A stretch of DNA of 21,129 nt from NCBI GenBank assembly GCA_005885085.1, contig VAXY01000088.1, positions 9,232 to 30,360 of the forward strand. The letters are read 5' to 3'. The translations under genes and the position numbers were made by a program. This document shows, piece after piece, positions 14,698-21,129 of the stretch (within the stretch, counting starts at the first letter, position 1; every line of letters begins with the position of its first letter). Source of the DNA: Actinomycetota bacterium. GTDB lineage: Bacteria; Actinomycetota; Thermoleophilia; Gaiellales; Gaiellaceae. Below the pieces are notes generated by a model. That model had not been told where the DNA came from and did not search any database. It saw only the letters and a list, made by a program, of their open reading frames with translations.

Positions 14698-14709
14698 GGC
14701 CGGAGTTGG

Positions 14710-14715
14710 CATAGT
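14710..14715 (+). promoter_or_regulatory. Candidate -10 for a leaderless VOC-protein transcript
   Basis: CATAGT ends 6 nt before the GTG at 14722, in the 24-base gap after the methyltransferase stop. There is no Shine-Dalgarno at a usable distance. Confidence 0.35.
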
Positions 14716-14721
14716 CGGGAC

Positions 14722-15450
14722 GTGTTCGATCACGTCACGATCCGCGCGTCTGACCGCGCTGCCTCGGAGCTCTTCTACGACACGGTGCTGCGCACGATCG
14801 GCGTCGAGCAGACGAGTCGCGACGCGGACTACACGGTGTGGGGCCGCGAGTTCTCGCTAGCACACGCCGACGACGGCCATTCCGTCACGCGGCGTCTGCA
14901 CACCGGCTTCGTCGCGCCGTCGCGCGAGCACGTGGACGAGTTCTGGCGCGTGGGCACGGAGGCCGGGTATCGGAACGACGGAGAGCCCGGGCCACGGTCG
15001 CAGTACGGCGGCGACTACTACGGCTCGTTCCTGCTCGATCCGGACGGCAACAGCGCCGAGGCCGTGCACCACGGCACGACGCGGCAGGACGGCTGCGTCG
15101 ACCACCTGTGGATCCGGGTCGCAGACGTCTCCGCGGCGAGGGACTTCTTCGCACTCGTCGCGCCGTTCGGCGGCTTTGCCCTTCGCCGCGACCTACCCGA
15201 GCGGGCCCAGTTCGTCGGCGCGAGCGGTACGTTCTCGCTCGTCGCCGGCACGCCGACCGAGCACGTGCACGTTGCGTTCCCGGCCGCCGACGACGAGACG
15301 GTCGAGGCGTTCCACCACGCGCTCACCGCGGCCGGGTACTCGGACAACGGCGCCCCCGGCGAGCGCGAGGTCTACCACCCGGGCTACTACGGTGCCTTCG
15401 TCCTCGATCCCGACGGCAACAACGTCGAGCTCGTACACCACAACCGCTAA
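14722..15450 (+). CDS. Tandem VOC-family protein (glyoxalase/dioxygenase superfamily)
   Basis: A 242-residue cytoplasmic protein made of two VOC modules. Module 1 (1-117) and module 2 (~124-242) each end in a near-identical segment, YYGSFLLDPDGN and YYGAFVLDPDGN, showing internal duplication. Metal-ligand candidates are retained in both: His4, His60, Glu113 and His128, His183, Glu236, so either module could bind a divalent metal. VOC proteins include glyoxalase I, extradiol dioxygenases and antibiotic-binding proteins; nothing here decides between them. The gene starts with GTG 14722, 24 nt after the methyltransferase stop, without a Shine-Dalgarno. It may be co-transcribed with the methyltransferase or have its own promoter. 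Confidence 0.85.
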   Translation: MFDHVTIRASDRAASELFYDTVLRTIGVEQTSRDADYTVWGREFSLAHADDGHSVTRRLHTGFVAPSREHVDEFWRVGTEAGYRNDGEPGPRSQYGGDYYGSFLLDPDGNSAEAVHHGTTRQDGCVDHLWIRVADVSAARDFFALVAPFGGFALRRDLPERAQFVGASGTFSLVAGTPTEHVHVAFPAADDETVEAFHHALTAAGYSDNGAPGEREVYHPGYYGAFVLDPDGNNVELVHHNR

Positions 15451-15504
15451 CAAATCGGCAACCTCGTAGTCAGATCAGGGCGGCTGCCGCTGCGCAACCC
15501 CTTC

Positions 15505-15518
15505 TACAATCGAGGAGG
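15505..15518 (+). promoter_or_regulatory. Candidate -10 and Shine-Dalgarno before moxR
   Basis: TACAAT (15505-15510) is close to the -10 consensus, and GAGGAGG (15512-15518) lies just before the ATG at 15521. The two are so close that a start from this -10 would leave only about 4 nt of leader, so either another promoter is used or the purine-rich stretch is not the Shine-Dalgarno. I see no -35. The 70-base gap holds nothing else clear. Confidence 0.35.
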
Positions 15519-15520
15519 CC

Positions 15521-16570
15521 ATGGAACCGACCGAGGCGGCTCGTCTAGAGGGGTCTGACCGTTTTCAGCGCGCTGCCGCGCTGGGAGACCGCTTTCTCGA
15601 GAACATCGAGACGGTCGTCCACGGCAAGCACGAGGAGATCAAGCTCGTCCTCGCCGCCCTCGTCTGCGGCGGCCATGTGCTGTTCGAGGACGTTCCCGGC
15701 ACCGCCAAGACCGTCCTCGCGCGGGCGATCGCACAGTCGATCGAGGGCGCGACGCCGTCGCGGATCCAGTGCACGCCCGACCTGCAGCCGACGGACGTCA
15801 CCGGGCTGTCGATCTACAACCAGCGCGAGCGGGAATTCGAGTTCCGGCCGGGGCCGATCTTTGCGAATGTCGTGCTCGTCGACGAGGTCAACCGCGCCAT
15901 GCCGAAGACGCAGTCGGCGCTGCTGGAGGCGATGGCGGAGCACCAGGTCACGGTCGACGGGCAGACGCGCGTGCTGCCCGACCCGTTCCTGCTGATCGCG
16001 ACCGAAAACCCGATCGAGTACGAGGGGACGTTCCCGCTCCCCGAGGCGCAGCTCGACCGCTTCTTCCTCAAGACGGCGCTCGGGTATCCGTCGACCGACG
16101 AGGAGCTGCAGATCGTGGACGAGCAGCGGCATGGCCATCCGCTGCGCTGGCTGCAGCCGGTGATCAGCGTCGAGGACGTGCACGTGATGCGCGAGGCTGT
16201 CACGACCGTCTACGTCGACGGGCTGCTGCAGCGCTGGATCGTCGAGCTCGTGCGCGCGACGCGCGCGCTCGACGAGGTCGCCGTCGGAGCCTCGGTCCGC
16301 GGCAGCCTCGCGCTCGAGCGCGCGGCGCGTGCGTGGGCCTTGCTCGACCATCGCCCGTACGTCGTGCCCGAGGACATCGAGTGGCTGTTCGCGCCCGTGC
16401 TGCTGCACCGCATCGTCTTCAGGCCCACGTTTCTCGCCGAAGCGCGCCGCGTCGGGTGGATCGAAGCGGTCGCCGGCATCGCGGAGACGTGCTTCGCCGC
16501 CGCGCCGCGCCCGGTGCCCGATTCATCCGAGGAGCCGCCTCCTCCGGAGCGCCTGCCGGTCCACCCGTAG
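15521..16570 (+). CDS. moxR: MoxR-family AAA+ ATPase
   Basis: A 349-residue cytoplasmic AAA_3 ATPase. Walker A is EDVPGTAKT (56-64), with Ala in place of the usual third Gly. Walker B is VVLVDEVNRA (117-126), sensor 1 lies in LLIATENPIEYEGTFPLPEAQLDRF (157-181), and the arginine at 180 fits the arginine finger position. The C-terminal lid (~210-330) follows. MoxR proteins are chaperone-like ATPases that act with VWA proteins, for instance in inserting metal into methanol dehydrogenase (MxaR) or in stress tolerance. It heads a six-gene block. Codons 10-13 contain GGGGTCTGACC (15550-15560), most of one arm of the dispersed repeat. Three bases separate it from the DUF58 gene. Confidence 0.93.
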   Translation: MEPTEAARLEGSDRFQRAAALGDRFLENIETVVHGKHEEIKLVLAALVCGGHVLFEDVPGTAKTVLARAIAQSIEGATPSRIQCTPDLQPTDVTGLSIYNQREREFEFRPGPIFANVVLVDEVNRAMPKTQSALLEAMAEHQVTVDGQTRVLPDPFLLIATENPIEYEGTFPLPEAQLDRFFLKTALGYPSTDEELQIVDEQRHGHPLRWLQPVISVEDVHVMREAVTTVYVDGLLQRWIVELVRATRALDEVAVGASVRGSLALERAARAWALLDHRPYVVPEDIEWLFAPVLLHRIVFRPTFLAEARRVGWIEAVAGIAETCFAAAPRPVPDSSEEPPPPERLPVHP

Positions 16571-16573
16571 CGG

Positions 16574-17485
16574 GTGTCCGCGACGGAGGTCACCTTCCCG
16601 CTGGCGCCTCGCCGACGGTTCGCGGGGCTTCCGTTTGGCGCGATGACGAGCGTCCGGCGCGGTTCCGGCCCCGACGTTGCCGGGTCGCGGCCGTACCGGC
16701 CCGGCGACGATGCGCACTCGATCGACTGGGCGGCGTCGGCGCGCCTCTCGTCCGCGCACGGCGCGGACGAGTTCATCGTCCGCGAGTACCTCGCGGAGGA
16801 GGCTCCGCGCGTGGTCGTCGTGAACGACCGGCGGCCGGCGATGGCGCTGTTCCCGCGCCCGCTGCCGTGGCTCGACAAGCCGGAGGCGATGCGTCAAGCC
16901 TCGGAGCTCGTCGTCGAGGCGACGCTCGCCGCCCGCGGTTTCTTCGGGTACCTCGATCTGGGGGCCGCCGAGCCGGCGTGGCTCGCGCCACGTACGTACC
17001 ACGAGCTGCCCGAGGCGGCGCTCGGCGGATCGTTCGGCGCACCTGAGGACAACCTGGCGCGTGCGTTCCAGTTTCTCGCGGAGGCGCAGCCGCCGGTGCC
17101 GGGCGGGACGTTCGTCTTCGTGCTGTCCGATTTCCTGATGCCGTTCGCGGACGAGCACTGGATCTCGGCGCTCGAGCGGCGCTGGGACCTCGTCCCGGTC
17201 GTGATCCAGGACCCGATCTGGGAGCGGAGCTTCCCCGACGTCGGCGGCGTGGTGGTGCCGCTCTTCGACCAGACGACGCAGCGGTTCGCGCCGGTGCGGC
17301 TGACGCCGCGCGAGGCCGCGCGACAGCGTGAGGAGAACGAGGCGCGTGCCGACTCACTGCTCGACCACCTGCGCTCGCTCGATCTGGGGCCCGTGCTCGT
17401 CACGAGCTCGGATCGCGGCGAGATCTTCCAGGCCTTCCTCGAGTGGGCCGACGAGCGGATTGTCTCGCGGGGGCACTGGTGGTGA
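16574..17485 (+). CDS. DUF58 protein (MxaS-like position)
   Basis: A 303-residue protein with the DUF58 signature GSRPYRPGDDAHSIDWAASARL at residues 37-58 (normally R-x-Y-x-x-G-D-D-x-x-x-I-D-W-x-x-x-A-R). After it comes an alpha/beta part like a degenerate VWA fold, with FVFVLSDFLMPF (~178-189) where the MIDAS-region Asp lies, and PVVIQDPIWE. No membrane helix is evident, unlike many longer DUF58 proteins with two N-terminal ones. DUF58 proteins are steady partners of MoxR. The start is GTG 16574, three bases after the moxR stop. The stop TGA shares GTGA with the next start. In methylotrophs mxaS holds this position. Confidence 0.88.
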   Translation: MSATEVTFPLAPRRRFAGLPFGAMTSVRRGSGPDVAGSRPYRPGDDAHSIDWAASARLSSAHGADEFIVREYLAEEAPRVVVVNDRRPAMALFPRPLPWLDKPEAMRQASELVVEATLAARGFFGYLDLGAAEPAWLAPRTYHELPEAALGGSFGAPEDNLARAFQFLAEAQPPVPGGTFVFVLSDFLMPFADEHWISALERRWDLVPVVIQDPIWERSFPDVGGVVVPLFDQTTQRFAPVRLTPREAARQREENEARADSLLDHLRSLDLGPVLVTSSDRGEIFQAFLEWADERIVSRGHWW

Positions 17486-18393
17486 CGAGGCGACGCATCT
17501 GGATAGCCGCTGGCGTGGCGGCGGCCGTGCTCGCGTTCGTGCTCGTGCTCGCCTTGACGGGTGGGACGCGCTCCGTCGAGGTGCCGCGGCAGGCGGTCAC
17601 CGGCGAGACGCACCTGTCGCGCTCGGGCACGCTGTTCGCGGATCCGTTGCGTGCGTCCGTAGAGGTGCTCGTCGACCGGAATCGCGTCGATCCCAACCGC
17701 ATCGGCTTCACGACACGGTTCGAGCCGTACGTCCGTGTCGGGGACGCGCACGTCACGCGCCGCGACACGGGGCCGGTGACCCAGCTCGTCTATTCGACCG
17801 AGCTGATCTGCCTCACGAACACGTGCCTCGCGAAGCGCAGCGGCGAGTCGGTGCGCGTGCAGTTCCCTTCAGCGGAGATCTTCTACACCCCGAAGAGCGG
17901 CGGGCGCCGGACACTGCACGCCACGTGGCCCGCGCTGACGATCGGCGGACGCACGAGCGAGGTCGACCTGGCCGGCGCCGACCCCTTCCTGCAGCCGAGC
18001 TGGCGGGCAACGACGGATCCGGTCGCCGTCACCTACGGGACGTCACCGCGCCTGCTCCGCGCGCTGCTGTTCACCGGGGCGGGTCTGCTCTTCGCGATCG
18101 GGCTCTTCGCGTTGCTGCGGTTCGCGCAGACGGGCCGGCTGCGGTTCCGCGTGCTCAGCCCGCTCGAGCGCGCCGTGGTGCTGGTCGAGCGTGCGCCTGG
18201 CGACGCGCCCGACAAGCGCAAGGCGCTCGAGCTGCTCTCACGTGAGCTTGCGCAGAGCGGCGAGCCGGAGCTGGCGCTGGTCGCGCGCGAGCTCGCATGG
18301 GGGCAACCGGCTCCGCTGCCGACCGCCACCCAACCGCTGACGCTCGACGTGCGACGCGTGATCGAGCAGAGGTCGAATGGCCACGTTGCTTAG
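17482..18393 (+). CDS. Two-TM membrane protein in MoxR/VWA operon (MxaA- or BatD-like position)
   Basis: A 303-residue protein with a TM helix at ~6-26, a ~165-residue beta-rich extracytoplasmic region (FGTRF-like strands such as VEVLVDRNRV and IGFTTRFEPYVRVG, plus a cysteine pair Cys110/Cys115), a second TM helix at ~192-214, and a cytoplasmic tail of ~90 helical residues including KALELLSRELAQSGEPELALVARELAW. I recognise no domain with certainty. Its place between DUF58 and a VWA gene is that of mxaA, and the single beta-sandwich plus TM layout also resembles BatD. The start is GTG 17482, overlapping the previous stop; GTG 17479 is an equal alternative. Its 3' end overlaps the VWA gene by 17 nt. 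The function is inferred from position only. Confidence 0.75.
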   Translation: MTRRRIWIAAGVAAAVLAFVLVLALTGGTRSVEVPRQAVTGETHLSRSGTLFADPLRASVEVLVDRNRVDPNRIGFTTRFEPYVRVGDAHVTRRDTGPVTQLVYSTELICLTNTCLAKRSGESVRVQFPSAEIFYTPKSGGRRTLHATWPALTIGGRTSEVDLAGADPFLQPSWRATTDPVAVTYGTSPRLLRALLFTGAGLLFAIGLFALLRFAQTGRLRFRVLSPLERAVVLVERAPGDAPDKRKALELLSRELAQSGEPELALVARELAWGQPAPLPTATQPLTLDVRRVIEQRSNGHVA

Positions 18394-19231
18394 GCGCCTG
18401 CGCGGCCCCGCGATTCCGCTGGCGACGACGGCGGAGCTGACGCCGGCAGTGCACCGGACGCTGGCGTTGCGTGTGCTCTTCGCGGCTGCGCTGATCGGGC
18501 TCGCGGTCGCGGCGAGCGAGACGGGTCGCAGCAACGCTGCCGCTGCCGGCGGTCTTCTCCCGGGCGGATCCGGCGGCGTGCTCGTGCTGGACGTCTCCCG
18601 GAGCATCAAGCCTGAGTCGAACCGGACGATCACCGCCGTCTTGCAGAGCCTGATTCGGGCGCGGACGCGGATCGGGCTCGTTGCGTTCTCCGACATCGCC
18701 TATGAGCTGCTGCCGCCGGGGTCGCCGTCGGCGGAGCTGAAGCCGTTGCTGCGCTACTTCGCGCCGGCTCGGCCGCGCCCCGGTGCGGATCCCTACCCGC
18801 CGAATCCGTGGTCGAGCACTTTCTCCGGCGGGACGCAGATCTCCGCTGGCCTGACGCTGGCGCACTCCGTGCTGGTGAGCGCCGGCCAGCCGAAGGGGCA
18901 GGTCCTCCTCGTCAGCGATCTCGACACCGCCCCGGATGACGTGCCGCGCGTCGCGCAGACGTTCAACACGTTCCGCAACCAGGGAGTGCCGTTCCGGATC
19001 GTCCCGGTGGCGCCGCGGGCCGACAACCTCTCGCTCTTCCAGAGCATCGCCGGCAACAAGGCGTTCGCGAAGCCCGTGCATTCCGCCCCGGGCGGAAGCG
19101 GCCAGACGGAGGGGTCGCACCGTGGGCAGACGCCGTGGACGCTGATCGTCCTGACGCTCGTCCTGCTCGCCGTGCTCGCTGCCAACGAGCACTGGTGCGG
19201 CCGCCTGCCCGTGCCGAGGACGCAGTCGTGA
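18377..19231 (+). CDS. VWA-domain membrane protein 1 (MxaC-like position)
   Basis: A 284-residue protein: TM helix ~30-46, then a VWA domain (~66-235), then a TM helix ~255-270. The metal-ion-dependent adhesion site is complete in outline: D72-V-S74-R-S76, Thr153 in SGGTQIS, and Asp181 in VSDLDTAP. VWA domains of this group face the periplasm or outside and work with MoxR ATPases and DUF58 proteins. The start at ATG 18377 lies inside the end of the preceding gene (17-nt overlap) and the stop shares GTGA with the next gene, so it is tightly coupled on both sides. In the mxa cluster of methylotrophs mxaC, a VWA protein, has this place. Confidence 0.88.
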   Translation: MATLLRRLRGPAIPLATTAELTPAVHRTLALRVLFAAALIGLAVAASETGRSNAAAAGGLLPGGSGGVLVLDVSRSIKPESNRTITAVLQSLIRARTRIGLVAFSDIAYELLPPGSPSAELKPLLRYFAPARPRPGADPYPPNPWSSTFSGGTQISAGLTLAHSVLVSAGQPKGQVLLVSDLDTAPDDVPRVAQTFNTFRNQGVPFRIVPVAPRADNLSLFQSIAGNKAFAKPVHSAPGGSGQTEGSHRGQTPWTLIVLTLVLLAVLAANEHWCGRLPVPRTQS

Positions 19232-19851
19232 GCGTGCGCTGGCTCGCCGCGGCGGTGGCTGCGCTCGCGGCCGGTGCGATCGTGCTGCTGCTCGCGCTCG
19301 ACGTCGGCCGCTGGGAGACGACGCTCACCCGCGGCGACGTGCGGTTCAAGACCGCACCGACCCGGACAGACCTCTGGCAGGCGAACGAGATGCTTCCGTT
19401 CCACGTCGCGAAGCGGCTGCTGGCAGTCGACGACGACATCGCCTACCGGCAGACGCTCCGCAGCTTCTGGCTCGCGCGGCCGCATGCGAACAAGTGGGCG
19501 GTGACGAACGTCGACCAGCTGCGCAGCGAGGCGACCGTCGCACTCGCGAACTTCATCCGCACATCGAGGAACCCGCAGCGGAAGTCGCAGGCTGCGACCC
19601 TGCTCGGGATCATCGGGCTCGGCCTCGCCGCGAGCGACGATCCCGGCCAGCGGCTCCGGTTCCTGCTCTATGCCTCGAAGTCGTTCCGAGGCGCGTTGAC
19701 GTACGACCAGAACAACGAGGACGCGAAGTTCAACCTCGAGCTGACGCTGCGCCTGTTGCGACAACAGCCGACGTCGACCGGCGGCGGCGCCGCGCACGGC
19801 CCGGGGCGCGGCGGCGGCGCCGCTCTGTCGCAGCCCGGCAGCGGTTACTAG
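19228..19851 (+). CDS. Small TM-anchored protein of MoxR/VWA operon (MxaK-like position)
   Basis: A 207-residue protein with one N-terminal TM helix (~5-25), then a mainly helical extracytoplasmic region, ending in a Gly/Ala-rich low-complexity tail from ~183 (GGGAAHGPGRGGGAA). The segment GALTYDQNNEDAKFNLELTLRLL (~155-177) resembles the last unit of TPR-like BatC proteins (position x-N-x-x-A-K-x-N-L-E). No enzymatic motif is visible. It lies between two VWA genes, the place of mxaK in the methylotroph cluster or of batC in Bat operons. The GTG start at 19228 overlaps the previous stop. Its TAG shares its last two bases with the first two bases of a 164-nt palindrome that separates it from the next gene. 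Confidence 0.75.
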   Translation: MSVRWLAAAVAALAAGAIVLLLALDVGRWETTLTRGDVRFKTAPTRTDLWQANEMLPFHVAKRLLAVDDDIAYRQTLRSFWLARPHANKWAVTNVDQLRSEATVALANFIRTSRNPQRKSQAATLLGIIGLGLAASDDPGQRLRFLLYASKSFRGALTYDQNNEDAKFNLELTLRLLRQQPTSTGGGAAHGPGRGGGAALSQPGSGY

Positions 19852-20013
19852 TGCCCCTACCAGCAATACTTGCCGGCCTCCGGCCCGCGATCACGCGGCG
19901 CCAGAGTCCACCCTCGCCCTTAGCAAGGCAGTCCAGCCTTGCTGCGGTCGAGTGCGGCCTCTGGCTTGGTGTTCGCGAACCGGAGACTCGGCAGCATCAC
20001 TGGCAGGGGCACT
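19850..20013. repeat. 164-nt imperfect palindrome between mxaK- and mxaL-like genes
   Basis: The whole gap folds back on itself. Paired blocks in register are AGTGCCCCTACCAG (19850-19863) with 20000-20013 (13 of 14), TGCCG (19871-19875) with 19989-19993, CTCCGG (19878-19883) with 19980-19985, CGCGA (19886-19890) with 19973-19977, GCCAGAG (19900-19906) with 19959-19965, CTCG (19913-19916) with 19949-19952, and AGCAAGGC (19922-19929) with 19936-19943 around the loop AGTCCA. That is about 48 nested pairs. It could be a MITE-like insertion with ends AGTGCCCCT or a long structured RNA. It covers the ribosome-binding region of the next gene. Confidence 0.85.
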
Positions 20014-20014
20014 G

Positions 20015-20968
20015 ATGGCCTTCCTCTCGCCGCTCGCGAGCCTGGTCGCGCTCGCGGTCGTCGTCCCGCTCGCCGCGTATACGTTGCTGGAGCTACGCGC
20101 GCGCCGCGTGTCGGCGCACCTTCGGCTCGAGCCGCCGCCGCTGCGCACCCGGCTCGGAGTGCCGGGCGCGATCGCGGTCGTGGCCGGTCTGCTGGGGATC
20201 GCTGCCGCGCAGCCCGTGATCTCCGGCACGCGCACGCGCGTCGGACGCAGCGACGCCGAGGTCTACGTTCTGTTCGACACGTCCCGCTCGATGCTCGCGA
20301 AGAAGAGCCACGGGTCGTCCGACCGGCTCGAACGCTCGAAGCGCCTGGCCCTGCACCTGCGGCAGAGCCTCGGCGACGTTCCCTTCGGGATCGCGTCGCT
20401 GACCGACCGGATGCTGCCGCATCTCTTCCCGACGCTCGACGGCGACGTGTTCTCGTCGACGCTGCGCGACGCGATCGGGATCGAGCGGCCGCCGCCGTCG
20501 GGGACGGAGCCGCTCGCGACGGACTACAACTCGCTCGCCGACGCCGCCACGAACAACTACTACAAGCCGAAGGTCAGAAGGCGGCTGCTCGTGATCTTCA
20601 GCGACGGCGAGAGCCGCTTCTTCGACGAGGTGGTTCTAGGGCGCATGCTGAAGCAGGGGCGCGTCCGGGTTCTGTTCGTTCAAGTGTGGGATCCCCGCGA
20701 GGAGATCTTCCTGAAGGGCAATCGGCCGGATCCGGGGTATCGTCCGGATCCTCAAGCGCCCCAATCGGCGAAGCGCGTGACGAACGCGGGCAGCGGCGGG
20801 CTGATCGGCGAAGACGAAAGGGCGCTGGTGAGCAAGGCCAAGGCGTTCGTGGGCAGCGGACCGGAGACGAAGCTGCGTGAGCAGCGCACGCGAGTGTCGC
20901 TCGGGCCGTATGTTGCGCTGGCGGCCCTGCTCCCCCTCGGCTTTGTCCTGATGCGCCGCAATCTCTGA
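20015..20968 (+). CDS. VWA-domain membrane protein 2 (MxaL/BatA-like position)
   Basis: A 317-residue protein: TM helices ~8-26 and ~50-66, a VWA domain (~80-290), and a C-terminal TM helix ~297-313, the classical BatA-type layout. MIDAS residues are visible: D88-T-S90-R-S92, Thr169 in LATDYNS, and Asp197 in IFSDGES. The last part has a Pro-rich loop (NRPDPGYRPDPQAPQ) before the final helix. The start is ATG 20015, one base after the 164-nt palindrome, whose right arm includes the purine-rich GCAGGGG that would act as a Shine-Dalgarno. It closes the six-gene block and is followed by a hairpin. In methylotrophs mxaL, a second VWA gene, is last in the RSACKL block. Confidence 0.9.
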   Translation: MAFLSPLASLVALAVVVPLAAYTLLELRARRVSAHLRLEPPPLRTRLGVPGAIAVVAGLLGIAAAQPVISGTRTRVGRSDAEVYVLFDTSRSMLAKKSHGSSDRLERSKRLALHLRQSLGDVPFGIASLTDRMLPHLFPTLDGDVFSSTLRDAIGIERPPPSGTEPLATDYNSLADAATNNYYKPKVRRRLLVIFSDGESRFFDEVVLGRMLKQGRVRVLFVQVWDPREEIFLKGNRPDPGYRPDPQAPQSAKRVTNAGSGGLIGEDERALVSKAKAFVGSGPETKLREQRTRVSLGPYVALAALLPLGFVLMRRNL

Positions 20969-20975
20969 CTGATCG

Positions 20976-20994
20976 AGCCGGCGAACTGCCGGCT
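20976..20994 (+). terminator. Hairpin after the MoxR/VWA operon
   Basis: AGCCGGC (20976-20982) and GCCGGCT (20988-20994) form a 7-bp GC-rich stem with loop GAACT, beginning 8 nt after the last stop codon. No T-tract follows, so it is a weak intrinsic terminator at best. Confidence 0.5.
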
Positions 20995-21034
20995 AGCTAA
21001 AGGCTCACGGAGTCGGTGCCGGTCGGTTCATGCC

Positions 21035-21040
21035 CATACT
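21035..21040 (+). promoter_or_regulatory. Candidate -10 for a leaderless cyclase-gene transcript
   Basis: CATACT ends 7 nt before the GTG at 21048, with no Shine-Dalgarno between. The spacing matches other SD-less starts in this window. Confidence 0.35.
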
Positions 21041-21047
21041 CTGTCGC

Positions 21048-21129
21048 GTGAGTTCCCCGCCTAGCGGCACTGTCACTTTTCTGTTCACGGACGTCGAGGG
21101 TTCGACGAGGCTGCTGCAGGAATGGGGCG
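21048..21129 (+). CDS. Class III adenylate/guanylate cyclase domain protein, N-terminal fragment
   Basis: The window shows only the first 27 codons, from GTG 21048 and running off the edge. The sequence GTVTFLFTDVEGSTRLLQEWG is the start of a class III nucleotide cyclase catalytic domain, with the metal-binding Asp in FTDVEGST. In actinobacteria, proteins beginning this way are often large, with an ATPase or TPR region after the cyclase domain; that cannot be checked here. It lies on the same strand as the MoxR/VWA block but after a hairpin, and is probably a separate transcript. Confidence 0.85.
   Translation, partial: MSSPPSGTVTFLFTDVEGSTRLLQEWG

Noticed and set aside
18155..19192. 345-residue minus-strand frame across the VWA genes
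   Set aside because: Low-complexity Arg/Gln-rich translation; the plus strand encodes clear VWA motifs.

Overview
The window is high-GC bacterial DNA with dense gene packing. Most starts are GTG, and neighbouring genes are repeatedly coupled by 4-nt GTGA/ATGA overlaps. Gene content and codon bias suggest a high-GC actinobacterium, perhaps of the Thermoleophilia (Gaiellales/Solirubrobacterales) type. That placement is an inference from gene mix only. No rRNA, tRNA, CRISPR array or transposase gene was found, and no gene-free stretch reaches 300 bases.

Left part (1-8040): the C-terminal end of a TetR-like regulator; an aldo/keto reductase on the minus strand; a membrane-anchored alpha/beta hydrolase overlapping a DUF2156 (MprF-type) aminoacyl-phosphatidylglycerol synthase; a secreted Asp-box beta-propeller protein with its own sigma70-like promoter; a small exported protein with a cysteine pair (minus); and an RDD membrane protein that overlaps a convergent glycosyltransferase gene at its end.

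Middle (8036-15450): a minus-strand operon fdhD > mobA > GNAT acetyltransferase > GT-C glycosyltransferase, every junction a 4-nt overlap. Divergent from it by 18 bp is a small DUF6457 gene. Then come pheA (prephenate dehydratase) and an MFS exporter on the minus strand, and a zinc-ribbon methyltransferase and a tandem-VOC protein on the plus strand.

Right part (15521-20968): six co-directional genes: MoxR AAA+ ATPase, DUF58 protein, a two-TM membrane protein, a VWA protein, a small TM-anchored protein, and a second VWA protein. This order matches the mxaR-S-A-C-K-L accessory block of methylotrophs and resembles Bat operons, but no methanol dehydrogenase gene is in the window. A 164-nt imperfect palindrome fills the only sizeable gap in this operon, ending one base before the last start codon. 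A class III cyclase gene begins at the right edge.

Cross-cutting signals: three copies of an inverted repeat built on GGGGTCTGACCCC sit just after gene ends, and several genes without a Shine-Dalgarno have a -10-like hexamer 6-8 nt before the start codon, suggesting leaderless transcripts.
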